Positions 32,076 to 40,951 of a stretch of 64,000 nucleotides of DNA are shown here, in pieces (the first letter of the stretch is position 1; every line of letters starts with the position of its first letter). Under the pieces are notes generated by a model. It was given only the letters and a program-made list of their open reading frames with translations. It was not told where the DNA came from and made no database searches. The stretch comes from Bradyrhizobium sp. 149 (GTDB lineage: Bacteria > Pseudomonadota > Alphaproteobacteria > Rhizobiales > Xanthobacteraceae): positions 1,116,001 through 1,180,000 of the forward strand of contig NZ_JADPKK010000022.1 in the NCBI RefSeq assembly GCF_023073915.1. Direction: 5' to 3'. The position numbers and the translations under genes are program-made.

Positions 32076-32240
32076 TCAGAAGCGCGCGGCGACCACGATC
32101 GGCTGCGGCGCCGGGGTCATGACCGGCGAGCCGCTGTACTGGAAAGTGCCGATACCCGGGAGATTGCCATCCGGCGAGCCTGCGAACGAGGAGCCGGCGA
32201 GCACGAAACCGAAAGCAAGGATGAGGCTGAGCGTGCGCAT
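32076..32240 (-). CDS. 54-residue secreted peptide
   Basis: The minus strand encodes MRTLSLILAFGFVLAGSSFA followed by GSPDGNLPGIGTFQYSGSP and VMTPAPQPIVVAARF, then TGA. A clean signal peptide (1-20, cleavage SFA-G) and a Gly/Pro-rich mature part of about 34 residues are visible, and a GGAGAC ribosome site precedes the ATG at 32238-32240. The short length keeps it out of many annotations. Similar peptides are remembered from other Bradyrhizobium genomes. Function unknown. Confidence 0.7.
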   Translation of the reverse strand: MRTLSLILAFGFVLAGSSFAGSPDGNLPGIGTFQYSGSPVMTPAPQPIVVAARF

Positions 32241-32888
32241 GGACTTGTCTCCGAATTCGGTGGCCGGCGTGCGCCGTCGTCGTTGTCAGGTTGATAACCA
32301 TGGCCGGTTTCGCGCGTGATGCGCCAGGGGCGGAAAATGGTTTCATCTCCCTGAGAATTGTTTCGTCCCGTTCGGGGCGACGACACATTCCACGGAATAT
32401 CTCAATGTTTTCAGATGGCTCGTGCAGCTGCCCAACGTGGCTTGGCAGGTTCCGTGCGAGCTCGGACGCGCTTCGGACGGGAGCGCCGTCATGATCCTGC
32501 CTCACACGCTTCACATGCGTTTTACGTTTTTCTGCTGAAGCGAAGCCGAACGAAGGCTGGGCCGAGTCGAACCGGAAGCGCTTCGACAGCGACCCAAACC
32601 ATCGAGACCGAGACGCCGGGGATCACCGGGCGCGCGCTCATATGAGGAACGGCCATCATGATGGCGCAAGATCGCGCAACGGCGCGCGATGCGGACCTAC
32701 GGACGGACTGCGGAGATCAAGGACCTGTTCGCAGCATCGCCAACTCGTCTGGCGAAATGGCGTTGCAATTGAGCCGCGGCTTTGAGGCCACGCCGCAGAC
32801 ATTCGTGCGGCTGACCGGCTCGCATCTTGCCAAACCGCGCGCCAGCCGCGCTGACACTGCTGGATGACACTGAGTGAACGCGAGCGCG
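32241..32888. other. Gene-poor stretch between the secreted peptide and creA
   Basis: About 650 bp without an intact gene. The only recognisable coding signal is the HigA-like relic at 32736-32846. The rest has mixed codon signal and no repeats of note; a CGTTCGGGGCGACG element near 32370 is weakly palindromic. Confidence 0.5.
32736..32846 (+). pseudogene. Relic of a HigA-family antitoxin
   Basis: In the plus frame the codons read SSGEMALQLSRGFEATPQ then TFVRLTGSHLAKPRA. This matches the C-terminal half of HigA/XRE antitoxins (ISPEMALRLxKAFGTTPExWLRLQxxYDLAxAR). No HigB toxin, helix-turn-helix or proper N-terminus was found in any frame upstream, so it is taken as a leftover of a lost toxin-antitoxin pair. 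Confidence 0.55.
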
Positions 32889-33437
32889 TCACTGAGTGAA
32901 GAACTCTCCGCACTTCTGGACGTTTGCGTCCGCCGGTCCCCATGGCATGACCGGCACGGTCGAGGTCGAGTTCTTCGGCGAACCTTCGATCAGCCTGTCC
33001 GAATAGACCATGTAGACCAGCACATTGCGCTTGGCGTCACAGCCGCGCACGATCTGCATCTTCTTGAAGAACAGCGAGCGGCGCTGGCGGAACATGTCAT
33101 CGCCCTGCTCCATCTTGGTCTTGAACTTGATCGGGCCGACCTGACGGCAGGCGAGCGAGATGTCCGAGACCTCCTCGGCAAGGCCCAGCCAGCCCTTGAA
33201 GCCGCCCTTCTCCGGTACCGTGAAATGACAGGCGACGCCCTCGACTTCAGGATCGTCGAGGCCGTAGGTCGCAAGCTTGTCGTTCGGGCTCATCCATTTG
33301 AACACGGTCGAGCGGCGGAAGATGAGATCCGGCTCGTCCGCGGCGGAGGTGGACGCCGCCGGCACGGTCAGCGCCAGGAGGAATAAAGCGAGGCCTTTCA
33401 AGCGGATGCCGGAAAGACTGGGGAAACGAGATGACAT
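32889..33437 (-). CDS. creA: CreA family periplasmic protein
   Basis: A 182-residue exported protein. After a signal peptide (hydrophobic about 14-31, ending TSAA) come the CreA blocks VFKWMSPNDKLATYGLDDPEVEGVACHFT and GGFKGWLGLAEEVSDISLACRQVGPI, then FKKMQIVRGCDAKRNVLVYM and PVMPWG. The family is conserved across Proteobacteria and named after the E. coli creABCD locus, but no creBC or creD genes are here and its function is unknown. Cysteines are placed for two disulphides. ATG at 33435-33437. Confidence 0.9.
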   Translation of the reverse strand: MSSRFPSLSGIRLKGLALFLLALTVPAASTSAADEPDLIFRRSTVFKWMSPNDKLATYGLDDPEVEGVACHFTVPEKGGFKGWLGLAEEVSDISLACRQVGPIKFKTKMEQGDDMFRQRRSLFFKKMQIVRGCDAKRNVLVYMVYSDRLIEGSPKNSTSTVPVMPWGPADANVQKCGEFFTQ

Positions 33438-33634
33438 GAAGTTCTCCGGTCACAAGTCCCAGACAATGTAGGCACGAGGCGACCGATCAGGAAGACGACC
33501 GGCGAGCCGACACGGGCGCCGTTTACCGCTCCGTGAGGCTTTTTTGATACGGTTTGGACAAATGTAGCTGATGGCAGAACTGCCGTGCTGGTGAACGCGT
33601 ATCCCCTCTGAGAGACTAACATCTGATTTGGATT

Positions 33635-35293
33635 ATGGATTCGAGGATGAATAGCGTGAACGGGTCCGGTTTTTCTGCCAAGCCGACGCGGCTTTGGCAG
33701 GTCGCCATTTTGACGGCGGCGGGGGCGATCGGCACGGCAAGCCAGGCGGACGCAGCGTTTTATTACTGGACGGATTATTCCGACGGGTCCTACGGGCGCC
33801 AGGAGCGCCATTCCGAAGTCCCGCGCCAGAAGCCGCAGAAGCGCGGTCCGGCCGGCAAGAAAGACCTTGTTGCCGAAAAAGAAGCCGGCACCAAACCGCA
33901 AGGTCCTCTCGTGATCGTCGTCTCGATCGACCGGCAGAAGGTCACGGTCTACGACACCAAGGGCGTGTTCGCGGAATCCCCGGTGTCGACCGGCATGAAG
34001 GGCCATTCGACGCCGATGGGTGTGTTCAGCGTCATCCAGAAGCACAAATTCCACCACTCCAACATCTATAGCGGCGCGCCGATGCCGTACATGCAGCGGA
34101 TCACCTGGTCCGGCGTCGCCATGCATGCCGGCGTGCTGCCGGGCTATCCGGCCTCGCACGGCTGCATCCGCATGCCGATGGCGTTCGCGGTGAAGATGTG
34201 GAACTGGACCAAGATGGGCGCGCGCGTGATCGTTTCGCCCGGCCAGATGTCGCCGCAAAGCTTCTCGCATCCCCTGCTTGCCTCCATGCGCGTGCCGCCG
34301 CAACCCGCGGCCAGCCTGGAGCCGCAGACCAACGCCGGCGACAAGTCCGACAAGGGCGCGGCTGATGCGAAGGCCGCCGACGCAAAGCCGGTTGGAACAA
34401 AGACCGCCAGCGCCGAGGGCGTGCTCGAGCTGCGCTCGTCGGTCGGCCACACCGTGATGTCGAACCTGACCATCGGCAATGCGCCGGCCCGCGCGGACGC
34501 CGCGGGATCGGCCGACCAGACCGAGACAACGGCAAAGCCCGAGACCAAGACCGCTGACGCCGGTGACGCGGTCAAGCCACAGGAGCCCGCGAGCACTGAA
34601 GCGAAACCTGTCGAAGCCGCGGAGGCGCCCAAAGAAACGCCAAAAGAAACGACTAAGGCTTCGACGGCTGCCGAAGACGAGGTAGAGGCCGGCAAGTCTG
34701 ACACCGCAAAATCCGAGCCCGCGAAGACGCCCGATGCATCGGCAACCGCGCCAGCGCAGGCCGCCACGTCCGAGGTCAAGAAGGACGAAACCCGCGTTGC
34801 CGATCCGTTGCCAGCGGCAAAGCCTGAAACGCCGAAGCGCGCCGGCCAGATCGCGGTCTTCATCAGCCGCAAGGATTCCAAGCTCTACGTGCGGCAGAAC
34901 TTTGCGCCGCTGTTCGAGGTGCCTGTCACGATCGCCGCGAGCGATCGGCCGCTCGGCACGCATGTCTTCACCGCCGAAGTCGACAAGGCCGATTCCAATG
35001 CACTGCATTGGTCGGTGGTGTCCTTGCCGGTGTCCGTCCGCTCTGCCGCGCGCGAGGACGACGGCCGCACGACGGGCCGCCAGCGTGGCGCAGCTGTGAT
35101 CCCCGTCTCCGCAAAGCCTGTGGTCACGCCGGACAGCCCGGCCGAGGCCCTCGACCGCGTTTCGATCCCGGCCGACGCGATCATGAAGATCAACGAAATG
35201 CTCACATCAGGCGGCTCGATCATCGTCTCAGACCAGGGCATCAACCAGGGCGAGACCGGTGAAGGCACCGATTTCATCGTCCGCCTGTACTGA
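33635..35293 (+). CDS. L,D-transpeptidase (YkuD) with a second, degenerate YkuD-like domain
   Basis: A 552-residue exported cell-wall enzyme. A signal peptide ends near residue 40 (QADA-A). The first YkuD domain (about 91-201) has the catalytic motif: His164 in VAMHAGVLPG and SHGCIRM at 174-180 with Cys177, so it should form 3-3 cross-links or attach proteins to peptidoglycan. A long Ala/Lys/Pro/Glu-rich, probably disordered linker (about 215-415) follows. The C-terminal part (about 418-550) repeats the start of the fold (IAVFISRKDSKLYVRQ ... DRPLGTHVF ... GGSIIVSDQG) but has no SHGC, so it is likely non-catalytic. Monocistronic. Confidence 0.9.
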   Translation: MDSRMNSVNGSGFSAKPTRLWQVAILTAAGAIGTASQADAAFYYWTDYSDGSYGRQERHSEVPRQKPQKRGPAGKKDLVAEKEAGTKPQGPLVIVVSIDRQKVTVYDTKGVFAESPVSTGMKGHSTPMGVFSVIQKHKFHHSNIYSGAPMPYMQRITWSGVAMHAGVLPGYPASHGCIRMPMAFAVKMWNWTKMGARVIVSPGQMSPQSFSHPLLASMRVPPQPAASLEPQTNAGDKSDKGAADAKAADAKPVGTKTASAEGVLELRSSVGHTVMSNLTIGNAPARADAAGSADQTETTAKPETKTADAGDAVKPQEPASTEAKPVEAAEAPKETPKETTKASTAAEDEVEAGKSDTAKSEPAKTPDASATAPAQAATSEVKKDETRVADPLPAAKPETPKRAGQIAVFISRKDSKLYVRQNFAPLFEVPVTIAASDRPLGTHVFTAEVDKADSNALHWSVVSLPVSVRSAAREDDGRTTGRQRGAAVIPVSAKPVVTPDSPAEALDRVSIPADAIMKINEMLTSGGSIIVSDQGINQGETGEGTDFIVRLY

Positions 35294-35385
35294 TGGGTTT
35301 CACCGCGGCAGATAACGCGGTGTTGACGAGGCCGCTCGCGCCGGCGGAGTAAGATGCGCCTCGGGTCATTTCGGGGGATGCCGTC

Positions 35386-35955
35386 ATGATGAACCGCAGG
35401 TCCATGCTCATCGCCGGCTTTGCAGCCACACTGGCGCCGGCAACGCGTGCGCTGGCCGATGGCGGCATGAGCCGGATCTCCGCCTACGCCTTCTCCTTCC
35501 CGGCATTGTCCGGCGACGACATCCGCCTCGCTGCATTCACCGGCAAACCGCTGCTGGTGGTCAACACCGCTTCGCTCTGCGGTTACACGCCGCAATATGC
35601 CGGCTTGCAAGAAATCTGGAGCGAGTTTCGCGAACGCGGGCTCACCGTCATCGGCGTGCCTTCCAACGATTTTGGCGGACAGGAGCCTGGCGGCACCAGT
35701 GAGATCTCGGAGACCGCCCACCACCAATACGGCGTTACCTTCCCGATTGCGGCCAAGGCGGTCGTGGTCGGTGCGAAGGCGCATCCGTTCTACCGATGGG
35801 CAGCAGAGGCACGGCCGAGGGAGGTCCCGAAATGGAACTTCCACAAATATCTGATCGGCCGACACGGCTATATCGCCGACGTCTTTGCATCCACGGTCGA
35901 ACCGGCCGACACGCGGATCAAGACGGCGGTCGCCAAGGCGCTGGCCGACACTTGA
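35386..35955 (+). CDS. Glutathione peroxidase-family thiol peroxidase, exported
   Basis: A 189-residue peroxidase of the glutathione peroxidase fold. NTASLCGYTPQYAGLQ (about 60-75) carries the peroxidatic Cys in place of Sec, PSNDFGGQEPG (about 104-114) the catalytic Gln, and WNFHKYLI (about 149-156) the Trp-Asn pair. An N-terminal signal, with a twin-arginine-like NRRSMLIAG, suggests export; most bacterial homologues are cytoplasmic. It would reduce peroxides using thioredoxin or glutathione; the electron donor in the periplasm is unclear. Tandem ATGs at 35386 and 35389. Confidence 0.9.
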   Translation: MMNRRSMLIAGFAATLAPATRALADGGMSRISAYAFSFPALSGDDIRLAAFTGKPLLVVNTASLCGYTPQYAGLQEIWSEFRERGLTVIGVPSNDFGGQEPGGTSEISETAHHQYGVTFPIAAKAVVVGAKAHPFYRWAAEARPREVPKWNFHKYLIGRHGYIADVFASTVEPADTRIKTAVAKALADT

Positions 35956-36118
35956 GCCACATGCCCCAACCCGGTTGGGCACAATCGTGGCGTGACGCCA
36001 AACAGCCGTTGCAATGGCGAGGGCCCACCATCTAGGCTAGGATAGTTTGGGGCAGGATGGTTTTGCCGGAGGCGAAAAGCCGCGGCGGAACAACGGGATC
36101 AATCTCGAGGACAACACG

Positions 36119-37144
36119 ATGCGTGTGGCGGCAGGACTGATTTTAGCGAGCGCGATGTCTCTGGCGATGACAGGCGCGGCATGGTCGCAGACGCCGGCTG
36201 CAAAGCCCGCTGCCACGACGCAAGCCGCACCGGCGGCAACGCCGGCCGCGGCTGCGCCCGCCGCGGCTCCGGCACCCGCGCCTGCAGCAGCCGCCGCGCC
36301 GGCTGGCTTCGTCAATCCGCCCCCGCCCAAACAAGCGCCGCAGCCCGCGCGCGCAGCCTGCAACACGCCGGGCGCGCTCGGGGTCGCCCGCACGGTCGAG
36401 ATCGACACTACGGGCGGTCCCGGCTTCGGCTTCGAGCATTTCAAGGAGCTCGACTTCCTGCGTGACAAGGAGGTCGTGCTGACCTTCGATGACGGCCCCT
36501 GGCCGAAGAACACACCCGCGGTGCTGAAGGCGCTCGCCGACGAATGCACCACCGGCATCTTCTTCTCCATCGGCAAGCACGCGACCTACGAGCCCGAGAT
36601 TCTCAAGCAGGTCTACGCAGCCGGCCACACCGTGGGCACCCACACCTGGTCGCACGCCAATCTCAACAACAAGAAGCTCACGGAAGGGCAGCGCAAGGAA
36701 GAGATCGAGAAGGGCCTTTCCGCGGTGAAGTGGGCGCTCGGCGGCATCTCGCCCTCGCCGTTCTTCCGCTTCCCGGCCCTCCAGCATCCGCCGGAGATGG
36801 TCACCTATCTCGGCAACCGCAACACGGCCATCTTCTCCTGCGACATCGACTCTTTCGACTTCAAGGCCTCGAAGCCCGAGAAGGTGATCGAGACCGTCAT
36901 GAAGAAGCTCGACACCAAGGGCAAGGGCATCATCCTGATGCACGACTTCCAGAAGCACACCGCGGAAGCTCTGCCCGAGTTGCTCAAGCGCCTGAAGGCG
37001 GGCGGCTACAAGGTGGTGGCGATGCGCGCCAAATTCCCGGCCTCGACGCTGCCCGAGTATGACCAGGAGCTGCTCAAGGACATCAAGCTGCCGACCGTGA
37101 GCAGCCGACCCGTCAACAGCGTCGTGACCACGGTGTCCGAATAG
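36119..37144 (+). CDS. Polysaccharide deacetylase (NodB-homology), exported
   Basis: A 341-residue carbohydrate esterase family 4 protein. A signal peptide (about 1-23) is followed by a low-complexity Ala/Pro linker (about 24-70) and the NodB domain from about 115. Motif 1 is VVLTFDDGPWPKN with the Asp-Asp pair, motif 2 GTHTWSHANL with the metal His pair, motif 3 FFRFPALQHPP, and motif 5 IILMHDFQKHTAE. All catalytic residues are present, so it should remove acetyl groups from peptidoglycan or another surface glycan. It is not the nodulation NodB: length and context differ. A TTG-started DHFR-like gene follows after 8 bases. Confidence 0.9.
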   Translation: MRVAAGLILASAMSLAMTGAAWSQTPAAKPAATTQAAPAATPAAAAPAAAPAPAPAAAAAPAGFVNPPPPKQAPQPARAACNTPGALGVARTVEIDTTGGPGFGFEHFKELDFLRDKEVVLTFDDGPWPKNTPAVLKALADECTTGIFFSIGKHATYEPEILKQVYAAGHTVGTHTWSHANLNNKKLTEGQRKEEIEKGLSAVKWALGGISPSPFFRFPALQHPPEMVTYLGNRNTAIFSCDIDSFDFKASKPEKVIETVMKKLDTKGKGIILMHDFQKHTAEALPELLKRLKAGGYKVVAMRAKFPASTLPEYDQELLKDIKLPTVSSRPVNSVVTTVSE

Positions 37145-37152
37145 CTGCGCCA

Positions 37153-37704
37153 TTGTCCTTTCGCATCGAAGGCTACGTCATCGTCTCCGCGGACGGCATG
37201 CTCGCGGACGCCGATCATGTCATGCCCGACAGCCTGAAGTTCGAAGGCGACAAGCTGTTCTTCGAGCAGGCGCTCGATCGCGCCGCGCTGATCGTGCACG
37301 GCCGGCACTCGCATGAGCAGCAGCCGAATTCACCCAAGCGCAAACGCCTGATCCTGACCCACAAGATCAGGGCGCTGACCGTCGATCCCGAGATGCCGAA
37401 CGCGACCTTGTGGAATCCGGATCACGCGAGCTTCGAGGATGCCTGCGCCTTCGCCGATGTCGCCTCCGGCACCGTCGCGATCATCGGCGGTCCCGTCGTG
37501 TTCGACATGTTCATGGACCGGTACGACACGTTCTGGCTGTCGGAAGCCCCGCATCTGCGGCTGCCCGGCGGCGAAGGCTGCTTTGTCGGCGTGCCGGAGC
37601 GGACGCCTCAGGACGTGCTGGCCTCACGCGGGATGAAGCCAGGCACGCCGTATCTGCTCGACGCCGCGCATGGGGTGACGGTGACCCCGTGGCGTAGGAC
37701 GTAG
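37153..37704 (+). CDS. Dihydrofolate reductase-superfamily protein
   Basis: A 183-residue protein related to the DHFR/RibD C-terminal reductase fold: FRIEGYVIVSADGMLAD at the N-terminus, the nucleotide-binding GTVAIIGGPVVFDMFMDRYD near residues 105-124 and an LSEAPHLRLPGG strand. It is shorter and more diverged than folate-pathway DHFR, and no folate or riboflavin genes adjoin. The start is TTG at 37153, eight bases after the deacetylase stop, so the two are probably translated from one message. Substrate unknown. Confidence 0.75.
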   Translation: MSFRIEGYVIVSADGMLADADHVMPDSLKFEGDKLFFEQALDRAALIVHGRHSHEQQPNSPKRKRLILTHKIRALTVDPEMPNATLWNPDHASFEDACAFADVASGTVAIIGGPVVFDMFMDRYDTFWLSEAPHLRLPGGEGCFVGVPERTPQDVLASRGMKPGTPYLLDAAHGVTVTPWRRT

Positions 37705-37709
37705 TTGGT

Positions 37710-38162
37710 TTACACGTCCCCGTAGGCCGCCTCGGCCGGACGCGTGGCGCGGCCGTAGCCCATGATCATGAACAGGGCGCCGATGATCGACAGGTTCTTG
37801 AGCGCGTCGACCAGCATCTTGGCGTTTTCGGGCGCCGCCTGGTTCCAGAAATCGTAGAACAGGAAGGTCGCGACCGCGACATAGATGATCATCAGCATCG
37901 CGAAGAAGCGCGCGCCGAAATTCAGCGCGATCATCACACCTGCGATGATCTCGAGCCCGCCGCCCGCGATTGCCAGCAGCTGCGGCGTCGTCATGGCCGT
38001 CGCCGTCTCGATCTGCTTGGCGTAAGGCGCGATCATGTCGGGGACCACGACCTTGGCGGCGATGAAGTCAACCGTCGCCTGCATGGCAAACAGTCTTGCC
38101 GCGCCCGTGTAGATGAACAGCACGGCGAACAGGATCCGCCCGAAAGTCACGAACGCTGGCAT
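37710..38162 (-). CDS. DoxX family membrane protein
   Basis: A 150-residue integral membrane protein with four predicted transmembrane helices (about 5-25, 62-82, 86-104 and 125-142). GRILFAVLFIYTGAARLFAM and LLAIAGGGLEIIAGVMIALNFGARFFAMLMIIYV match the DoxX/DUF417-like family, whose members are linked to quinone or thiol redox stress but mostly lack assigned functions. It is convergent with the DHFR-like gene, five bases apart. ATG at 38160-38162. Confidence 0.85.
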   Translation of the reverse strand: MPAFVTFGRILFAVLFIYTGAARLFAMQATVDFIAAKVVVPDMIAPYAKQIETATAMTTPQLLAIAGGGLEIIAGVMIALNFGARFFAMLMIIYVAVATFLFYDFWNQAAPENAKMLVDALKNLSIIGALFMIMGYGRATRPAEAAYGDV

Positions 38163-38323
38163 GATCGGCCTCTTGGCTCAGGCTTTTTGAAACCGGAATT
38201 TCGACGAAAGCGCCGAGCGATTATGAAGAGTCATTCGTCGGTTTACAAACGCGGAATGCCTAACTGCAAGTAATTCAAGATCGAAGAGCGCGCGGAGAAA
38301 ACCTGTCATTCGGCTTCGCGCCA

Positions 38324-38349
38324 CCTTCTCCCACAACAAGGGGAGAAGG
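38324..38349. repeat. CCTTCTCCC hairpin (dispersed-repeat type)
   Basis: Perfect 9-bp arms CCTTCTCCC (38324-38332) and GGGAGAAGG (38341-38349) with an 8-base loop, preceded by GGCTTCGCGCCA. This is a familiar intergenic element in Bradyrhizobium and related genomes (from memory). It lies downstream of maeB and may act as its terminator. Confidence 0.6.
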
Positions 38350-38375
38350 GAATGCACCCCCAGCGCGGCTATTCC

Positions 38376-40685
38376 TTACGTAAACAACGTCGGCTGCTGC
38401 CGCGCCGCACGCTCCTGCGCTTCGACCACCGCGACCGCAGTCATGTTGAGGATGCCGCGCGCCGTCACCGACGGGGTGAGGATGTGGGCCGGGCGGGCCG
38501 GGCCGATCAGGATCGGACCGACGGGCAGCGCGTCGGCCAGCGACTTGATCATCTGATAGGCGACGTTGGCGGTGTCGAGGCTTGGCATGATCATGATGTT
38601 GGCCTCACCCTCGAGATTGGAGTGCGGAAGCACCATTTTTCGCGCGGCGGCTGAAAGGGCAGTGTCGCCCTGCATCTCGCCATCGGCCTCGAGCTCCGGA
38701 TGCTTCTCCTTCAGCAGCTGGGTTGCCCGCCGCATCTTGCGCGAGGATTCCGTATCATAGCTGCCGAAATCCGAATGCGAGACGAAGGCGATTTTCGGCT
38801 TGATGTTGAAGCGCTGGACGTGGACCGCCGCAAGCGAGGCGATCTCGGCGAGCTCTTCAGCGGTCGGATTGGGCCGCACCTGGGTGTCGGCGATGAAGAA
38901 GGCCCCCTTGCTGGTGATCAGCAGCGCCAGCGCCGCATAGTCGCTGATGCCCGGTGTGAACCCGACGATCTCGCGGACATGGCGCAGATGGCTCATGTAG
39001 CGGCCCTCGACACCGCAGAGCATCGCGTCCGCCTCTCCACGTACCACCGCGAGCGCCGCGATGACAGTATTGTTCGTGCGCACCACTGTGCGCGCCGCAT
39101 CCGGCGTGACGCCGCAGCGCCCGGCGACCTCGCCATACGACTGCACGTAGGAGCGATAGCGCGGATCGTCCTCGGGATTGATGAGGTCAAAGTCCTTGCC
39201 GGCCTTGATCGACAGGCCGAAGCGCTTGATCCGCGCCTCGACCACCGACGGACGTCCGACCAGGATCGGCGTGGCCAGCTTCTCTTCCAGCACCACCTGG
39301 GTCGCGCGTAGCACCCGCTCGTCCTCGCCTTCAGCGTAGATCACGCGGACCGGTTGGGTCTTGGCCTTCGCGAACATCGGCTTCATGACGAGACCGGAGC
39401 GGAAGGCGAAGCGCTCGAGCAGCGCGGTGTACTCGTCGAAATTGGTGATGGGCCGGGTCGCCACGCCCGATTCCATTGCGGCCTTCGCCACCGCCGGCGC
39501 GATGCGCAGGATCAACCGCGGATCGAACGGACTCGGGATCAGCGAGCCCGGGCCGAACCCTTGCGTCTCGCCCGTATCGAAGCCCTGCGCGACCGCATCG
39601 GACGGCGCCTCGCGCGCGAGTTGCGCGATGGCTTCCACGGCGGCGTGCTTCATCTCTTCGTTGATCGCGGTGGCGCCGACGTCGAGCGCGCCGCGGAAGA
39701 TGAAGGGAAAGCACAGGACGTTGTTGACCTGGTTCGGATAGTCGGAGCGCCCGGTGCAGATCATGGCGTCGGGGCGCGCTTTGCGTGCCTCCTCCGGCAT
39801 GATCTCCGGCGTCGGATTCGCGAGCGCCATGATGAGCGGCTTGTCGCCCATCGCCTTCGCCATCTCGGGCTTGAGCACGCCCGGTGCGGAGAGGCCAATG
39901 AAGATGTCAGTGCCGCCGATAACGTCGGCCAGCGTGCGCTTGTCGGTCTTCTGTGCATAGACCGCCTTCCAGCGGTCCATCGTGGTGTTGCGGCCTTCGT
40001 GAACGAGGCCGTCGATATCGCAGACCCAGATGTTCTTGCGCTGCGCGCCCATCGAGACCAGCAGGTTCAGTGTCGCGATCGCCGCGGCCCCCGCCCCTGA
40101 TGCCACGATCTTGACGTCCGACAGCTTCTTGCCGTTCAGGCGCAGGCCGTTGGTGATCGCAGCGGCGACAATGATCGCGGTGCCGTGCTGGTCGTCATGG
40201 AAGACCGGGATCTTCATGCGCTCCTTGAGCTGCGCCTCGATCTCGAAACATTCCGGTCCGCGGATGTCCTCGAGATTGATGCCGCCGAAGGTCGGCTCCA
40301 GCGCGGCCACGGTCTCGACCACGCGATCGATGGTATCGGCCGCGATCTCGATGTCGAACACGTCGATGCCGGCGAACTTCTTGAACAGGACCGCCTTGCC
40401 CTCCATCACCGGCTTCGAGGCCAGCGGGCCGATATTGCCGAGGCCGAGGACGGCGGTGCCATTCGAAACCACGGCAACCAGATTGGAGCGGATCGTCAGC
40501 GTCGCCGCTTCCGCCGGGTTCTTGGCGATCTCCATACAGGCGGCGGCGACGCCCGGCGAATAGGCCAGCGCGAGGTCGCGCTGGTTGGCAAGCGGCTTGC
40601 TTGCCTGGATCTCGAGCTTTCCGGGGCGGGGCAGCCGATGATAGGCCAGCGCCGCCTGGTGGAGATCATCAGAATAGGACGACAT
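38376..40685 (-). CDS. maeB: NADP-dependent malic enzyme with phosphotransacetylase-like domain
   Basis: Decarboxylates malate to pyruvate with NADP+, linking the TCA cycle to acetyl-CoA and NADPH supply. The 769-residue protein has a malic enzyme domain (about 1-430: LALAYSPGVAAAC, VFHDDQHGTAII with catalytic region, SGAGAAAIATLNLL Rossmann turn, GRSDYPNQVNN) and a C-terminal phosphotransacetylase-like domain (about 440-769: RVIYAEGEDERVLRA ... VGPILIGPARPAHILTPS). In MaeB proteins the PTA part is regulatory rather than catalytic. In rhizobia malic enzymes support bacteroid use of dicarboxylates. Full length, single gene. Confidence 0.95.
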   Translation of the reverse strand: MSSYSDDLHQAALAYHRLPRPGKLEIQASKPLANQRDLALAYSPGVAAACMEIAKNPAEAATLTIRSNLVAVVSNGTAVLGLGNIGPLASKPVMEGKAVLFKKFAGIDVFDIEIAADTIDRVVETVAALEPTFGGINLEDIRGPECFEIEAQLKERMKIPVFHDDQHGTAIIVAAAITNGLRLNGKKLSDVKIVASGAGAAAIATLNLLVSMGAQRKNIWVCDIDGLVHEGRNTTMDRWKAVYAQKTDKRTLADVIGGTDIFIGLSAPGVLKPEMAKAMGDKPLIMALANPTPEIMPEEARKARPDAMICTGRSDYPNQVNNVLCFPFIFRGALDVGATAINEEMKHAAVEAIAQLAREAPSDAVAQGFDTGETQGFGPGSLIPSPFDPRLILRIAPAVAKAAMESGVATRPITNFDEYTALLERFAFRSGLVMKPMFAKAKTQPVRVIYAEGEDERVLRATQVVLEEKLATPILVGRPSVVEARIKRFGLSIKAGKDFDLINPEDDPRYRSYVQSYGEVAGRCGVTPDAARTVVRTNNTVIAALAVVRGEADAMLCGVEGRYMSHLRHVREIVGFTPGISDYAALALLITSKGAFFIADTQVRPNPTAEELAEIASLAAVHVQRFNIKPKIAFVSHSDFGSYDTESSRKMRRATQLLKEKHPELEADGEMQGDTALSAAARKMVLPHSNLEGEANIMIMPSLDTANVAYQMIKSLADALPVGPILIGPARPAHILTPSVTARGILNMTAVAVVEAQERAARQQPTLFT

Positions 40686-40951
40686 GCGGTGTCTCGCCTC
40701 GCGTTACCGGCCTCAAGATGCACGATCCGGAGCGGCCGTCCAAGCGGACCTTATTCCGGCTCATGGAACCGGGATGAAGCACGGCCGGCGGCTCGGTGGC
40801 AACATCCGATTGCGTATCCATCAACATCGACGCGCGATGGGACTGCAAGCGCAGTGGTGGCTTGACGCTCGCGTGTCCGGTTGCGGCGCGTCCGCCGAGG
40901 GGCCGCGACGCCGAACCGAACCGGAGAGGCGCGAGCGAAAGCCGCCTCGAC

